Positions 1 to 5,263 of a DNA stretch of 5,263 nucleotides are shown in pieces; positions within the stretch are counted from its first letter, which is position 1; each line of letters opens with the position of its first letter. The notes beneath the pieces were generated by a model that did no database searches, was not told where the DNA came from, and saw only the letters and a program-made list of their open reading frames with translations. Position numbers and translations under genes: made by a program. The DNA lies in NCBI GenBank assembly GCA_945886995.1, contig CAMCZJ010000215.1:1-5263 (forward strand), given 5' to 3'. The DNA is from Asaia bogorensis (GTDB taxonomy: Bacteria; Pseudomonadota; Alphaproteobacteria; Acetobacterales; Acetobacteraceae).

Positions 1-434
1 GGACAACGGTGATCCTGGTCGCGGCGATGATGCCGCTTTCGACAGCCATGGTGCAGACCGGCGCGGCGCAATTGATGGCGGATGGGCTGGTTGCCATGGC
101 GGCGGGCGGCAGCCCGATGATCCTGCTCGCAGGGCTTTTTGTGCTGACAGCGGTGCTTGGCCAATTGATCAGCAATACCGCGACGGCGCTGATCATCATT
201 CCGGTTGGCGTTGCTGCCGCAACCTCTATGGGGATTTCGCCGATACCGGTGCTGATGAGCATCGGTATCGCCGCCGCCGCCGCCTTCCTGACGCCGATTG
301 CCACACCAACCAATCTGATGGTGATGCGCCCGGGCGGCTATGCCTTTGGCGATTACTGGAAGTTCGGCCTGCCGATGATGATTTGGTTCTTCATCGTCTG
401 CGTCTTCGTTGTGCCGTTGATCTGGCACTTCTGA
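1..434 (+). CDS. SLC13/DASS-family permease, C-terminal part (5' end outside window)
   Basis: This is the 3' end of an inner-membrane transporter gene; the reading frame is open from base 3 and no start is needed inside the window. The visible 143 or so residues are very hydrophobic. They contain the motif SNTATA (bases 171-188), matching the second Ser-Asn-Thr substrate/sodium-binding motif of the SLC13/DASS family. About 35 residues later comes TPIATPTN (bases 291-314), like the ATPPN segment of VcINDY-type carriers. A last hydrophobic helix (PMMIWFFIVCVFVVPLI) ends the protein four residues after its final Ile. The family moves di/tricarboxylates, sulfate or related anions, usually with Na+; nothing here fixes the substrate. 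The missing part may include RCK/TrkA-C domains, which many bacterial members have, but this cannot be seen. The next gene starts 3 bases after the TGA, so the two are probably one operon. Confidence is high for the family and low for the substrate. Confidence 0.85.
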   Translation, partial: TTVILVAAMMPLSTAMVQTGAAQLMADGLVAMAAGGSPMILLAGLFVLTAVLGQLISNTATALIIIPVGVAAATSMGISPIPVLMSIGIAAAAAFLTPIATPTNLMVMRPGGYAFGDYWKFGLPMMIWFFIVCVFVVPLIWHF

Positions 435-437
435 GGC

Positions 438-1445
438 GTGGGGGGCTTCCTGCGATTCTTGCTAGGCAGCGCAGCGCTTATTGCGGCGCTGCCCGCCCTG
501 GCCCAAACGCCGGCGCAGCAACAGGCTGACCCAGCAGGCACCTTCGCCTTCCTGCTGGAAAATGACACCTTCTCCGGCAATGATCGCTACTACACCAATG
601 GCTTTCTTTTCGCCTGGCGAGCCTCTTCCTATGATCCACCTGCTTGGCTTGCGGGGCTGACAGAGGGGCCAAACCTGTTCTTCCCTGGCGGCGGCGTGAC
701 GCGTTGGGGGCTTAGCTTCGGCCAGAAAATCTACACGCCGGAAGACACACTCGCGACCAACCCTGATCCGAAGGATCGCCCCTATGCCGCTTGGCTTTAT
801 GGCGCGGTTTCGCTGCATTCCTACACAGCGCGGGAGATGGGTACGCTGGAATTGCAGCTAGGTGTTGTTGGGCCTTCCGCGCTTGGCGAATGGGTTCAGA
901 ACACGACCCATGATCTGATGCGCATTGATCGCGCCTATGGTTGGGATTACCAGCTGCGCGATGAACCCGGCATCAATCTGGTGGCGAACCGGCAATGGCG
1001 GTTGAATGGCGAGCCCGATTCAGGTGGGCGGCGATTTGGCCTGGTTCCAAGCCTCGCGGCCAGCCTTGGCAATGTGCAGACCTATGCTGCCGGGGGCATG
1101 CTGCTCCGCTACGGTACGGAACTTGATGCGGATTTTGGGCCGCCCCGCGTGCGCCCGGTTTCCGCTGGTTCGGTGTTCTTCCAGCCCACCGGGCGCTTTG
1201 GCTGGTATGCCTTTGGCGGTGTTGAAGGCCGCGCGGTGGCGCATGACATTTCGCTTGATGGCAATACCTGGCGCGATAGTCGTAGCGTTGATCGGGAAGT
1301 GCTGGTTGGCGATGCCAGCCTTGGCTTCGCGCTGATTTTTGAAAGCGCGCGCCTGACCGCGACCTATACGATCCGCAGCAAGGAATTCGAAACGCAGCGT
1401 GAGGCCGCGCAATTCGGTTCGGTCAGTATTGCCTTTCGGTTTTAG
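438..1445 (+). CDS. LpxR-like outer-membrane lipid A 3'-O-deacylase (DUF2219 family)
   Basis: The 335-residue product has a Sec signal peptide (about residues 1-22, cleavage after LPALA) and ends in Phe (IAFRF), as outer-membrane beta-barrels do. Recalled Salmonella LpxR aligns along the length: ENDTF (41-45) matches the Asn-Asp active-site pair, DRYYTNG (49-55) the DYTAG segment, and KDRPYAAWLY (112-121) the GDRAFSAFLH segment. GVVGPSALGEWVQNTTH (142-158) matches GVIGPDAGGQEVQNRAH and supplies the catalytic His (H158), and RSKEF (313-317) matches TSEF near the end. LpxR removes the 3'-acyloxyacyl chain of lipid A in the outer membrane, with Ca2+. The key residues are present, so activity is plausible, but the lipid A of this host is unknown. 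The GTG start at 438 is chosen because it gives a full signal peptide with an Arg in its n-region. GAGG (433-436) is too close to be a normal ribosome site, so translation probably depends on ribosomes ending the permease gene. In-frame CTG 450 or TTG 459 are weaker alternatives. Confidence 0.88.
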   Translation: MGGFLRFLLGSAALIAALPALAQTPAQQQADPAGTFAFLLENDTFSGNDRYYTNGFLFAWRASSYDPPAWLAGLTEGPNLFFPGGGVTRWGLSFGQKIYTPEDTLATNPDPKDRPYAAWLYGAVSLHSYTAREMGTLELQLGVVGPSALGEWVQNTTHDLMRIDRAYGWDYQLRDEPGINLVANRQWRLNGEPDSGGRRFGLVPSLAASLGNVQTYAAGGMLLRYGTELDADFGPPRVRPVSAGSVFFQPTGRFGWYAFGGVEGRAVAHDISLDGNTWRDSRSVDREVLVGDASLGFALIFESARLTATYTIRSKEFETQREAAQFGSVSIAFRF

Positions 1446-1579
1446 CGATTGCGCTGAAACACGCCCGGGAGAGATACCCTGCACAGCGGCGCGACACTCC
1501 GCCAATGCGCGGCGCCGCCCCATGGTTTCAAGCTACCGTTGAGAAAGTCTTGATGTTAGCGCCGTAAGTCGCAGGGGGC
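1446..1579. other. Intergenic region between lpxR-like and dcaP-like genes
   Basis: The gap is 134 bp with no credible gene. It holds one GC-only inverted repeat, GCGGCGC (1486-1492) with GCGCCGC (1512-1518), with a 19-nt loop and no T-run. This could be a weak factor-dependent end for the upstream pair or chance in GC-rich DNA. The dcaP-like promoter should lie here. TTGAGA at 1539-1544 resembles a -35 box, but no good -10 follows at 16-18 nt, so I do not call a promoter. Confidence 0.4.
1573..1578 (+). promoter_or_regulatory. Ribosome binding site of dcaP-like gene, bears on start choice
   Basis: AGGGGG is the only purine-rich Shine-Dalgarno-like run ahead of the gene. It ends 1 nt before ATG 1580 but 7 nt before the in-frame ATG at 1586. 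The spacing favours 1586 as the real start, which shortens the product by two residues (MRTRW instead of MQMRTRW). Both versions keep a full signal peptide. Confidence 0.55.
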
Positions 1580-3181
1580 ATGCAGATGAGAACAAGATGG
1601 GCCGGGGCGGCCATGCTGGGTCTGATGGTGGTTGCTGCGCCGGCCTTCGCCCAGCAGCCAAGCATTGAAGATCTGATGCGGCGCATTGATGCGCTGCAAC
1701 AGCGCGTAAATGAGCTTGAACGTGAACGCCGCCCGCAGCGCCCGGCTGTGGCAGCGGCGCCCGCACCGGTCGTGGCGCCAGCCCCCGCGCCAGCCCGCGC
1801 CGCCACCCCGCGCCCCGCGCCAGCGTCCGCCGCCCCCGTTGCTGCCGCCGCCGCACCCGCGCCGCGCTCGCCCGAGACGGTACGCGCCGAGGTGGATGAG
1901 GCACTACGCGGCAGCCTGGATGGGCTCGCCATGCGCATCCCGAATAGTGATACCACTGTGCGGCTTTATGGGTTTTTGCGTCTGACCGCCTATCGTGATT
2001 TCAATGCGCGCAACCCGACCGATGCGGCCTCAGTACAGGGTATTCCGCTAACCGCAAGGAATACCCAGCCCGGCGATGGCGATATCACCGCGCGCAGTTC
2101 ACGCTTTGGCTTTGATACGCGTACCGATACTGATTGGGGCCGGCTGGATACCACCATCGAAGGCGATTTCCGCGGGGATGCGGGCGCTGATCTAGCCTAT
2201 CGCCTGCGCCAGGCCTTCGCTGAACTGACCCGTGATGATTGGAGCTATCTGATCGGACAAACAAATAGCCTTTGGAATGAAGGGCTGATCGAGGCGATGC
2301 ATGATGCGACCAACCTCAATCAATCCTTCATCCGCCAGGCACAGCTTCGCGTCACGCATCGCTTCGATAGTAACTTGATGCTGCAAGGCTCGATTGAGGC
2401 ACCCTTTAGCGACATCCTGACGAGTAATGGAGCACGCTTCCCGACCGATCGCTTCGATGGTGGCGCAAGAAGCGCTGCCTTTGATCAAATGCCCGATTTT
2501 CTCGCGCGGCTGACTTGGCGGGATGGCGCAGAAGAATATGTGCTGCGCGGCCTGTTTCGTCAGCTATCGCTTGAACCTGATGGGGCTGCACTTGGCCCGG
2601 GTCCTGCACTGTCAGCCGGTCCGAGCGAGAGCACCTTCGGCTGGGGGTTTGCCGCGCATACGCGCCTGCCGCTTGGCAAATGGATTTCTGCCCTTGGCCG
2701 CGATGAGCTGATGCTGATGGGCTATTATGGTGAGGGGATCGGCCGCTATTTCGCCGGCAATACCTTCGGCCAGAGCGCGATTACCGACCTATCTGCGGCG
2801 ACCCGCATGGATTACAGCCTGGAATCCGTGCCGAGTTATGGCGCCACCATCGGCTATCGCCGCTTCTGGTCCGATTTTGTGCGCAGCACGGTTTCCTATG
2901 CCTATGCGCGGCAGGATTTCCCATCCTCCATCCGTTTCGGCGCCGGCACGCCTGGGGCCTTGGCGCGCAACCGGGAAATGCAGCAAGTGATTGCCAATCT
3001 GATCTGGAGCCCCTTTGCCGATCGCCCGACCAGCCGCATGCCTTTTGGTTGGCTTGATCTTGGCCTGGAATATGTCTACAGCCGGCGTGATCTTGAAGAT
3101 GGCGCGGCGGCGGTTGGTTCCAATGGCGTCGGCCATGGCATTGCCAATCGCATGCTGGCGGTTGGGATTGTGCGGTTCTGA
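1580..3181 (+). CDS. DcaP-like trimeric outer-membrane porin
   Basis: The 533-residue product (531 if ATG 1586 is used) has a Sec signal peptide with cleavage likely after PAFA (residue 24). A short coiled coil follows: I29, L32, I36, L39, V43 and L46 keep perfect 3-4 heptad spacing. Then comes a Pro/Ala-rich linker (about 54-98), a short helix-like stretch (98-120), and a beta-barrel starting near VRLYGFLRLTAY (127-138). The barrel shows features I associate with DcaP-type porins: SSRFGFDTRTDTDWG, TTIEGDF (191-197), LRQAFAEL (209-216), IGQTNSLWNEG (225-235) and FIRQAQLRV (250-258). It ends in Phe (GIVRF), the usual BAM recognition end. DcaP of Acinetobacter is a trimeric channel for dicarboxylic acids and similar negatively charged solutes; the solute here is unknown. 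The SLC13-type permease 1.1 kb upstream could use the same class of substrate, which is inference only. The gene stands alone between two intergenic regions and converges on the protease gene. Confidence 0.82.
   Translation: MQMRTRWAGAAMLGLMVVAAPAFAQQPSIEDLMRRIDALQQRVNELERERRPQRPAVAAAPAPVVAPAPAPARAATPRPAPASAAPVAAAAAPAPRSPETVRAEVDEALRGSLDGLAMRIPNSDTTVRLYGFLRLTAYRDFNARNPTDAASVQGIPLTARNTQPGDGDITARSSRFGFDTRTDTDWGRLDTTIEGDFRGDAGADLAYRLRQAFAELTRDDWSYLIGQTNSLWNEGLIEAMHDATNLNQSFIRQAQLRVTHRFDSNLMLQGSIEAPFSDILTSNGARFPTDRFDGGARSAAFDQMPDFLARLTWRDGAEEYVLRGLFRQLSLEPDGAALGPGPALSAGPSESTFGWGFAAHTRLPLGKWISALGRDELMLMGYYGEGIGRYFAGNTFGQSAITDLSAATRMDYSLESVPSYGATIGYRRFWSDFVRSTVSYAYARQDFPSSIRFGAGTPGALARNREMQQVIANLIWSPFADRPTSRMPFGWLDLGLEYVYSRRDLEDGAAAVGSNGVGHGIANRMLAVGIVRF
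1739..1873 (+). repeat. Low-complexity Pro/Ala coding tract in the porin gene
   Basis: This stretch encodes residues about 54-98 of the porin and is almost all Pro, Ala, Val and Arg. At DNA level it is a degenerate run of GCC/CCC/GCG codons with near-repeats of CCCGCGCCAG. It reads as a flexible or extended periplasmic linker between the coiled coil and the barrel. The frame stays open through it, so I see no sign of a frameshift, but such tracts are prone to length change between strains. Confidence 0.6.
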
Positions 3182-3197
3182 AGTCGCGGCGTAACGC

Positions 3198-3249
3198 AAA
3201 AAAACCGGCCATGGCAGCTTAAGGGGTCAGTTCTTCCACTATGGCCGGT
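3198..3249 (-). terminator. Probable rho-independent terminator of the htrA-like gene (long loop)
   Basis: Read on the minus strand, a 9-bp perfect stem (ACCGGCCAT with ATGGCCGGT, plus-strand arms 3204-3212 and 3241-3249) is followed directly by seven T (3204 down to 3198, the first shared with the stem end). This is the layout of an intrinsic terminator for transcripts from the protease gene, whose stop is about 110 nt upstream. The 28-nt loop is unusually long for this class. On the plus strand no T-run follows, so it does not clearly serve the porin gene. Confidence 0.6.
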
Positions 3250-3252
3250 CAG

Positions 3253-3314
3253 GCTGGAAACCGCTGCCGTTACGGGACGTCTCCGCACGGCGCGCGGCGT
3301 GTTGAGTTTCCAGC
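3253..3314. other. Inverted repeat with 44-nt spacer in the convergent region
   Basis: GCTGGAAAC (3253-3261) and GTTTCCAGC (3306-3314) are perfect 9-bp inverted copies. On the plus strand the right arm is followed by TTTGCT, a weak T-rich tail, so it might end porin transcripts. On the minus strand no T-run follows. The spacer is GC-rich with a tiny CCG-TTA-CGG hairpin. It could equally be a 3'-end stabilising fold. Confidence 0.4.
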
Positions 3315-3327
3315 TTTGCTGTGAAGC

Positions 3328-3349
3328 GGGTCAGGCAGGCGCCTGACCC
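3328..3349 (-). terminator. Tight stem-loop just after the htrA-like stop codon
   Basis: GGGTCAGGC (3328-3336) pairs perfectly with GCCTGACCC (3341-3349) around a 4-nt loop, giving a strong 9-bp stem about 9 nt past the protease stop. No T-run follows on either strand, so it is not a classic intrinsic terminator. It could pause polymerase, assist factor-dependent ending, or protect the mRNA 3' end. The sequence is its own inverted copy, so strand assignment rests only on closeness to the protease gene. Confidence 0.45.
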
Positions 3350-3358
3350 ACTCAGTCT

Positions 3359-4792
3359 TCAGGCTTGCGCCGCCGGCACGGCAATGAAGGCCGGCTTGCC
3401 ATCGCGCAGGACGCGCACCGCAACCGCGCCGCCAGCGGCATTCGCTTCACGCAATGCACGCAGCGCGGCCTCAGCGTCATCGGTCGTGGTAGTGCCGACA
3501 CCGATGATCACATCCCCCCGGCGCAAACCGGCTTCCTGGGCGCGTGAATTCGGCTCCACGGCCTGCACCAACGCGCCCTTGGCATCATTGGGTAGACGCA
3601 GTGCCGCACGCGCTTCCGGCGTGATCGGCGCCAGCGAAACACCAATGCGCGGCGCGTTTGATTCCTCGGCGCCTGGCCGGGCACGTTCCGTACCTGGCTG
3701 AGCCGCGATATCAACGCGCAGGTTGGCTTCCGCCCCATCACGCCAGAGCTTCAGATCAGCCTTCCCACCGGGGCGCATATCCCCCACGCTGCGCGCCAAG
3801 TCACGCGGGTTGCGCACGGCCTTGCCATCCAGCGCCGTCACCACATCACCGGGCTTGAGGCCGGCCTTGGCAGCGGGGCTATCACGCTCCACACCGGCGA
3901 CCAGCGCGCCCTGCGGTGTTTCCCCAGCCTTTGCCGGCAGTTTCAGCGCCGCCGCCATGGCCGCGTTCACCGGCTGCGTGGAAACGCCCAGGAAGCCGCG
4001 CTCCACTTGGCCTTTCTCACGCAGTTCCGCGACCACGCGCTTCACCATATTGGACGGCACGGCAAAGCCGATACCAACCGAACCACCGGTCGGGCTGAAG
4101 ATCGCCGTATTCACGCCAATCACGCCGCCATCGCGGGCGAAAAGCGGGCCGCCGGAATTGCCCTGATTGATGGGCGCATCCACCTGGATGAAATCATCAT
4201 AGGGGCCAGCGCCAATGTCGCGGCCAGTTGCCGAGACCACACCCGTGGTCACGGTGCCGGACAGGCCATAGGGATTGCCCATGGCCACCACCCAATCGCC
4301 GGGCTGGGCGCGATCAGAATCGCCCAGGGCCACGAAGGGTAGCGGCGCGCCGGCTTCCACCTTCAGCAGCGCGACATCGGTGCGCGCATCGCGGCCAACC
4401 AGGCGGGCCTGCAATTCGCGGCCGTCTTCAAGCTTCACCATCACGCGGGTGGCGCCATCCACGACATGGTTATTGGTCACGATGAAACCGGCGGCATCAA
4501 TGATGAAGCCCGAACCCGTGCCCTGCACGCGGCCCTGGCCGGGGTTGGGCATGCCCATTTCCGCGCGTGGCGCCTTGCCGGAAACATTGATGGTGACAAC
4601 GGCGGGACGCACGGCCTTCACCAACTCGGCAAAGCCGGCGGCCGGTGCGGCGCGGTCAAGGGTGATCGCCGGGGCAACAGGCGCCGGGGCATTCTGCGCA
4701 TGCACGGCAAGGCCGGTAAGCGCGGTTGAACCAAGCAAAAGGCCGAGCAGCGCATAGCGCGCAGTACGGCGGGCGGGGCTGGAAGTAGCCAT
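3359..4792 (-). CDS. Do/HtrA-family periplasmic serine endopeptidase (DegP/DegQ-like)
   Basis: The 477-residue product is an ATP-independent periplasmic protease/chaperone for misfolded envelope proteins. A signal peptide runs to about residue 32 (Arg-rich start, hydrophobic ALLGLLLGSTALTGLAV, cleavage after VHA). The trypsin-like domain shows the full triad: His109 in TNNHVV, Asp139 in RTDVALLK and Ser213 in GNSGGP. Two PDZ domains follow, at about 265-360 (opening GFLGV) and 382-475 (opening RIGVSL), each with a GLKPGDVV or GLRRGDVI segment. Length and order match E. coli DegP (474). The region before GSGFII, which forms the LA loop, is much shorter than in E. coli DegP and lacks its Gln-rich part, which is closer to DegQ or DegS. 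ATG 4792 is preceded by GGAGAA at 8-nt spacing. The kinase gene lies 123 bp upstream on the same strand. An inverted repeat covering the ribosome site suggests leader control. I do not assign degP versus degQ. Confidence 0.95.
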   Translation of the reverse strand: MATSSPARRTARYALLGLLLGSTALTGLAVHAQNAPAPVAPAITLDRAAPAAGFAELVKAVRPAVVTINVSGKAPRAEMGMPNPGQGRVQGTGSGFIIDAAGFIVTNNHVVDGATRVMVKLEDGRELQARLVGRDARTDVALLKVEAGAPLPFVALGDSDRAQPGDWVVAMGNPYGLSGTVTTGVVSATGRDIGAGPYDDFIQVDAPINQGNSGGPLFARDGGVIGVNTAIFSPTGGSVGIGFAVPSNMVKRVVAELREKGQVERGFLGVSTQPVNAAMAAALKLPAKAGETPQGALVAGVERDSPAAKAGLKPGDVVTALDGKAVRNPRDLARSVGDMRPGGKADLKLWRDGAEANLRVDIAAQPGTERARPGAEESNAPRIGVSLAPITPEARAALRLPNDAKGALVQAVEPNSRAQEAGLRRGDVIIGVGTTTTDDAEAALRALREANAAGGAVAVRVLRDGKPAFIAVPAAQA

Positions 4793-4797
4793 GAGTT

Positions 4798-4863
4798 GTT
4801 TTCTCCATCAAAAGGGCCGGGGCGCTGATTCGCTTTCGCCTTGACTGCGAAAATGGAGAAAAC
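4798..4863 (-). promoter_or_regulatory. Candidate ribosome-site-hiding leader hairpin upstream of htrA-like gene
   Basis: GTTTTCTCCAT (mRNA 5' arm, plus positions 4863-4853) is the exact complement of ATGGAGAAAAC (4808-4798), which contains the Shine-Dalgarno. Directly after the 5' arm a second stem, TTTCGC with GCGAAA (4852-4847 and 4839-4834, loop of 7), can stack on it. A 25-nt stretch (4833-4809) then bridges to the 3' arm. The long stem has 7 A-U and 4 G-C pairs. What is seen is the perfect dyad and its overlap with the ribosome site; that it controls translation is inference. It could instead be a pair of protein-binding sites. It works as RNA only if transcription starts upstream of 4863. 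Confidence 0.5.
4801..4806 (-). promoter_or_regulatory. Shine-Dalgarno of the htrA-like gene
   Basis: GGAGAA on the minus strand, 8 nt before ATG 4792, is a good ribosome site and supports that start. It lies inside the right arm (in mRNA order) of the 11-bp inverted repeat at 4798-4863. An out-of-frame AUG (4808-4806) overlaps its first bases; that frame runs about 50 codons into the protease gene and has no ribosome site of its own. Confidence 0.75.
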
Positions 4864-4888
4864 CTGCTGTAAAGTCCCGAACGCGAAG

Positions 4889-4904
4889 CTGAAATGATTT
4901 TCAG
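4889..4904 (-). other. Small palindrome after the histidine kinase stop
   Basis: CTGAAA (4889-4894) and TTTCAG (4899-4904) form a 6-bp dyad around 4 nt, beginning about 11 nt past the kinase stop on the minus strand. No T-run follows. It is weak as a terminator. It lies upstream of the protease gene, so it could be a regulator operator or chance. Confidence 0.3.
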
Positions 4905-4915
4905 GATTGGGCCTG

Positions 4916-5263
4916 TCAGCTTTCGGCCTTTGCGCCGGAAAGATCCACCGTCACGCAAAGCCCTGGCGCCGCGTCTGACAATACCGGCGCCGCGCCATGC
5001 AGCTTCGCTACCGCCGCCACCAAAGCCAGGCCAAGCCCGCTGCCCGGCGTGCCTCGGCTGCGGTCCAGCCGATAAAAGCGGCGCAGCACGCGCGCGCGTT
5101 CTTCTGGCGGCACGCCTGGTCCATCATCGGCCACTTCCAGCACCGGGCCAGCGCGCAGCGCCACGCGCACAGCTTGCCCGCCATGGGTCAGGGCATTGTC
5201 AATCAGATTGGCCAGCATCTGGCGCAGCAGCGCGGCATCGCCATGCAGGCGCTGGTCGGGTGC
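4916..5263 (-). CDS. Two-component sensor histidine kinase, C-terminal ATPase part (5' end outside window)
   Basis: The reading frame is open from the window edge to TGA at 4918-4916, giving 115 residues. These are the last part of the HATPase_c domain. The N box is NLIDNA (residues 19-24 of the visible part), the G1 box DDGPGV (46-51), the F box RFYRLDRS (62-69) and the G2 box GSGLGL (74-79). The chain ends about 35 residues after G2, as usual when no receiver domain is fused. The phosphoacceptor His, membrane segments and sensor part lie outside the window. An internal ATG at 5218 is not the start, because sense coding with typical kinase sequence (GDAALLRQ) continues upstream of it. The protein autophosphorylates with ATP and passes phosphate to a response regulator, which is often encoded next to it. 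The protease gene follows 123 bp downstream on the same strand, so co-transcription or regulation of htrA by this system is possible but not shown. Confidence 0.93.
   Translation of the reverse strand, partial: APDQRLHGDAALLRQMLANLIDNALTHGGQAVRVALRAGPVLEVADDGPGVPPEERARVLRRFYRLDRSRGTPGSGLGLALVAAVAKLHGAAPVLSDAAPGLCVTVDLSGAKAES

Noticed and set aside
1486..1518. GCGGCGC/GCGCCGC inverted repeat as a terminator for the lpxR-like gene
   Set aside because: It is seven GC-only pairs with a 19-nt loop and no T-run, close to what chance gives in DNA of this composition.
1020..1523. Long open frame on the minus strand across the lpxR-like gene end
   Set aside because: It lies antisense to a well-supported gene, and its translation shows no family motif, signal peptide or ribosome site. 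It is an expected by-product of GC-rich coding DNA.
1539..1570. TTGAGA as a sigma-70 -35 for the porin gene
   Set aside because: No recognisable -10 element lies 16-18 nt downstream.
1528..1956. Minus-strand open frame rich in Ala/Gly/Arg over the porin 5' end
   Set aside because: It is the complement of the Pro/Ala coding tract, and the low complexity explains the lack of stops. The porin frame has clear domain evidence.
2781..3212. Minus-strand open frames over the porin 3' end, running into the terminator region
   Set aside because: They are antisense to the barrel C-terminus, which has the expected terminal Phe, and show no recognisable protein features.
3321..4757. Several plus-strand open frames opposite the protease gene
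   Set aside because: They are shadows of the HtrA reading frame, with no ribosome sites or protein motifs.
4868..4884. GGGACTT on the minus strand as a sigma-E-type (GGAACTT) or EcfG-type -35 box for htrA
   Set aside because: One mismatch to the -35 is attractive for this gene, but no matching -10 (TCTGA or CGTT type) is found at the right spacing. A heat-shock-type reading with CTCCATTT has too short a spacer.
4656..4958. Minus-strand frame bridging the kinase end and the protease start
   Set aside because: It runs out of frame through both genes and the gap. The translation is not protein-like, and the only notable point is an out-of-frame AUG at 4808 overlapping the protease ribosome site.
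1..5263. Mobile element, CRISPR array, tRNA/rRNA or phage-defence genes
   Set aside because: I saw no terminal inverted repeats with a transposase, no regularly spaced direct repeats, no tRNA-like folds and no defence-type protein motifs.

Overview
The window is GC-rich, with C/G-biased third codon positions and many Ala-, Arg- and Gly-rich products. Four of its five genes encode inner-membrane, outer-membrane or periplasmic proteins of a Gram-negative bacterium. Protein style (DcaP-like porin, HtrA with a short LA loop, histidine kinase of the RFYRLDRS/GSGLGL type) suggests an alphaproteobacterium, perhaps Rhodospirillales/Acetobacteraceae. That placement is an impression, not a measured result.

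Layout. Positions 1-434 (+) hold the 3' end of an SLC13/DASS-type permease. Three bases after its stop, a GTG-started gene (438-1445, +) encodes an LpxR-like outer-membrane lipid A 3'-O-deacylase (DUF2219); the two look translationally coupled. After a 134-bp gap comes a complete DcaP-like outer-membrane porin gene (1580 or 1586 to 3181, +) with a coiled-coil and Pro/Ala-rich periplasmic extension. A 177-bp convergent intergenic region (3182-3358) carries three inverted repeats. One of them followed by seven T on the minus strand is a probable terminator. On the minus strand lie a complete Do/HtrA-family periplasmic serine protease gene (4792 to 3359) and, upstream of it, the 3' end of a sensor histidine kinase gene (5263 to 4916, continuing beyond the window).

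How the genes fit together. The theme is the cell envelope: uptake through the outer membrane (DcaP) and inner membrane (SLC13), lipid A remodelling (LpxR), and periplasmic protein quality control (HtrA) next to a two-component sensor. The kinase-protease neighbourhood suggests envelope-stress signalling, but that is inference from position only.

The most interesting non-coding signal is just upstream of the htrA start. A perfect 11-bp inverted repeat (4798-4808 / 4853-4863) has the Shine-Dalgarno sequence inside one arm, so the leader RNA could fold to hide the ribosome binding site. This would fit an RNA-thermometer-like or other leader control. Otherwise the window looks like ordinary chromosomal genes: I see no mobile elements, CRISPR, tRNA, rRNA or clear signs of an unknown multi-gene system.
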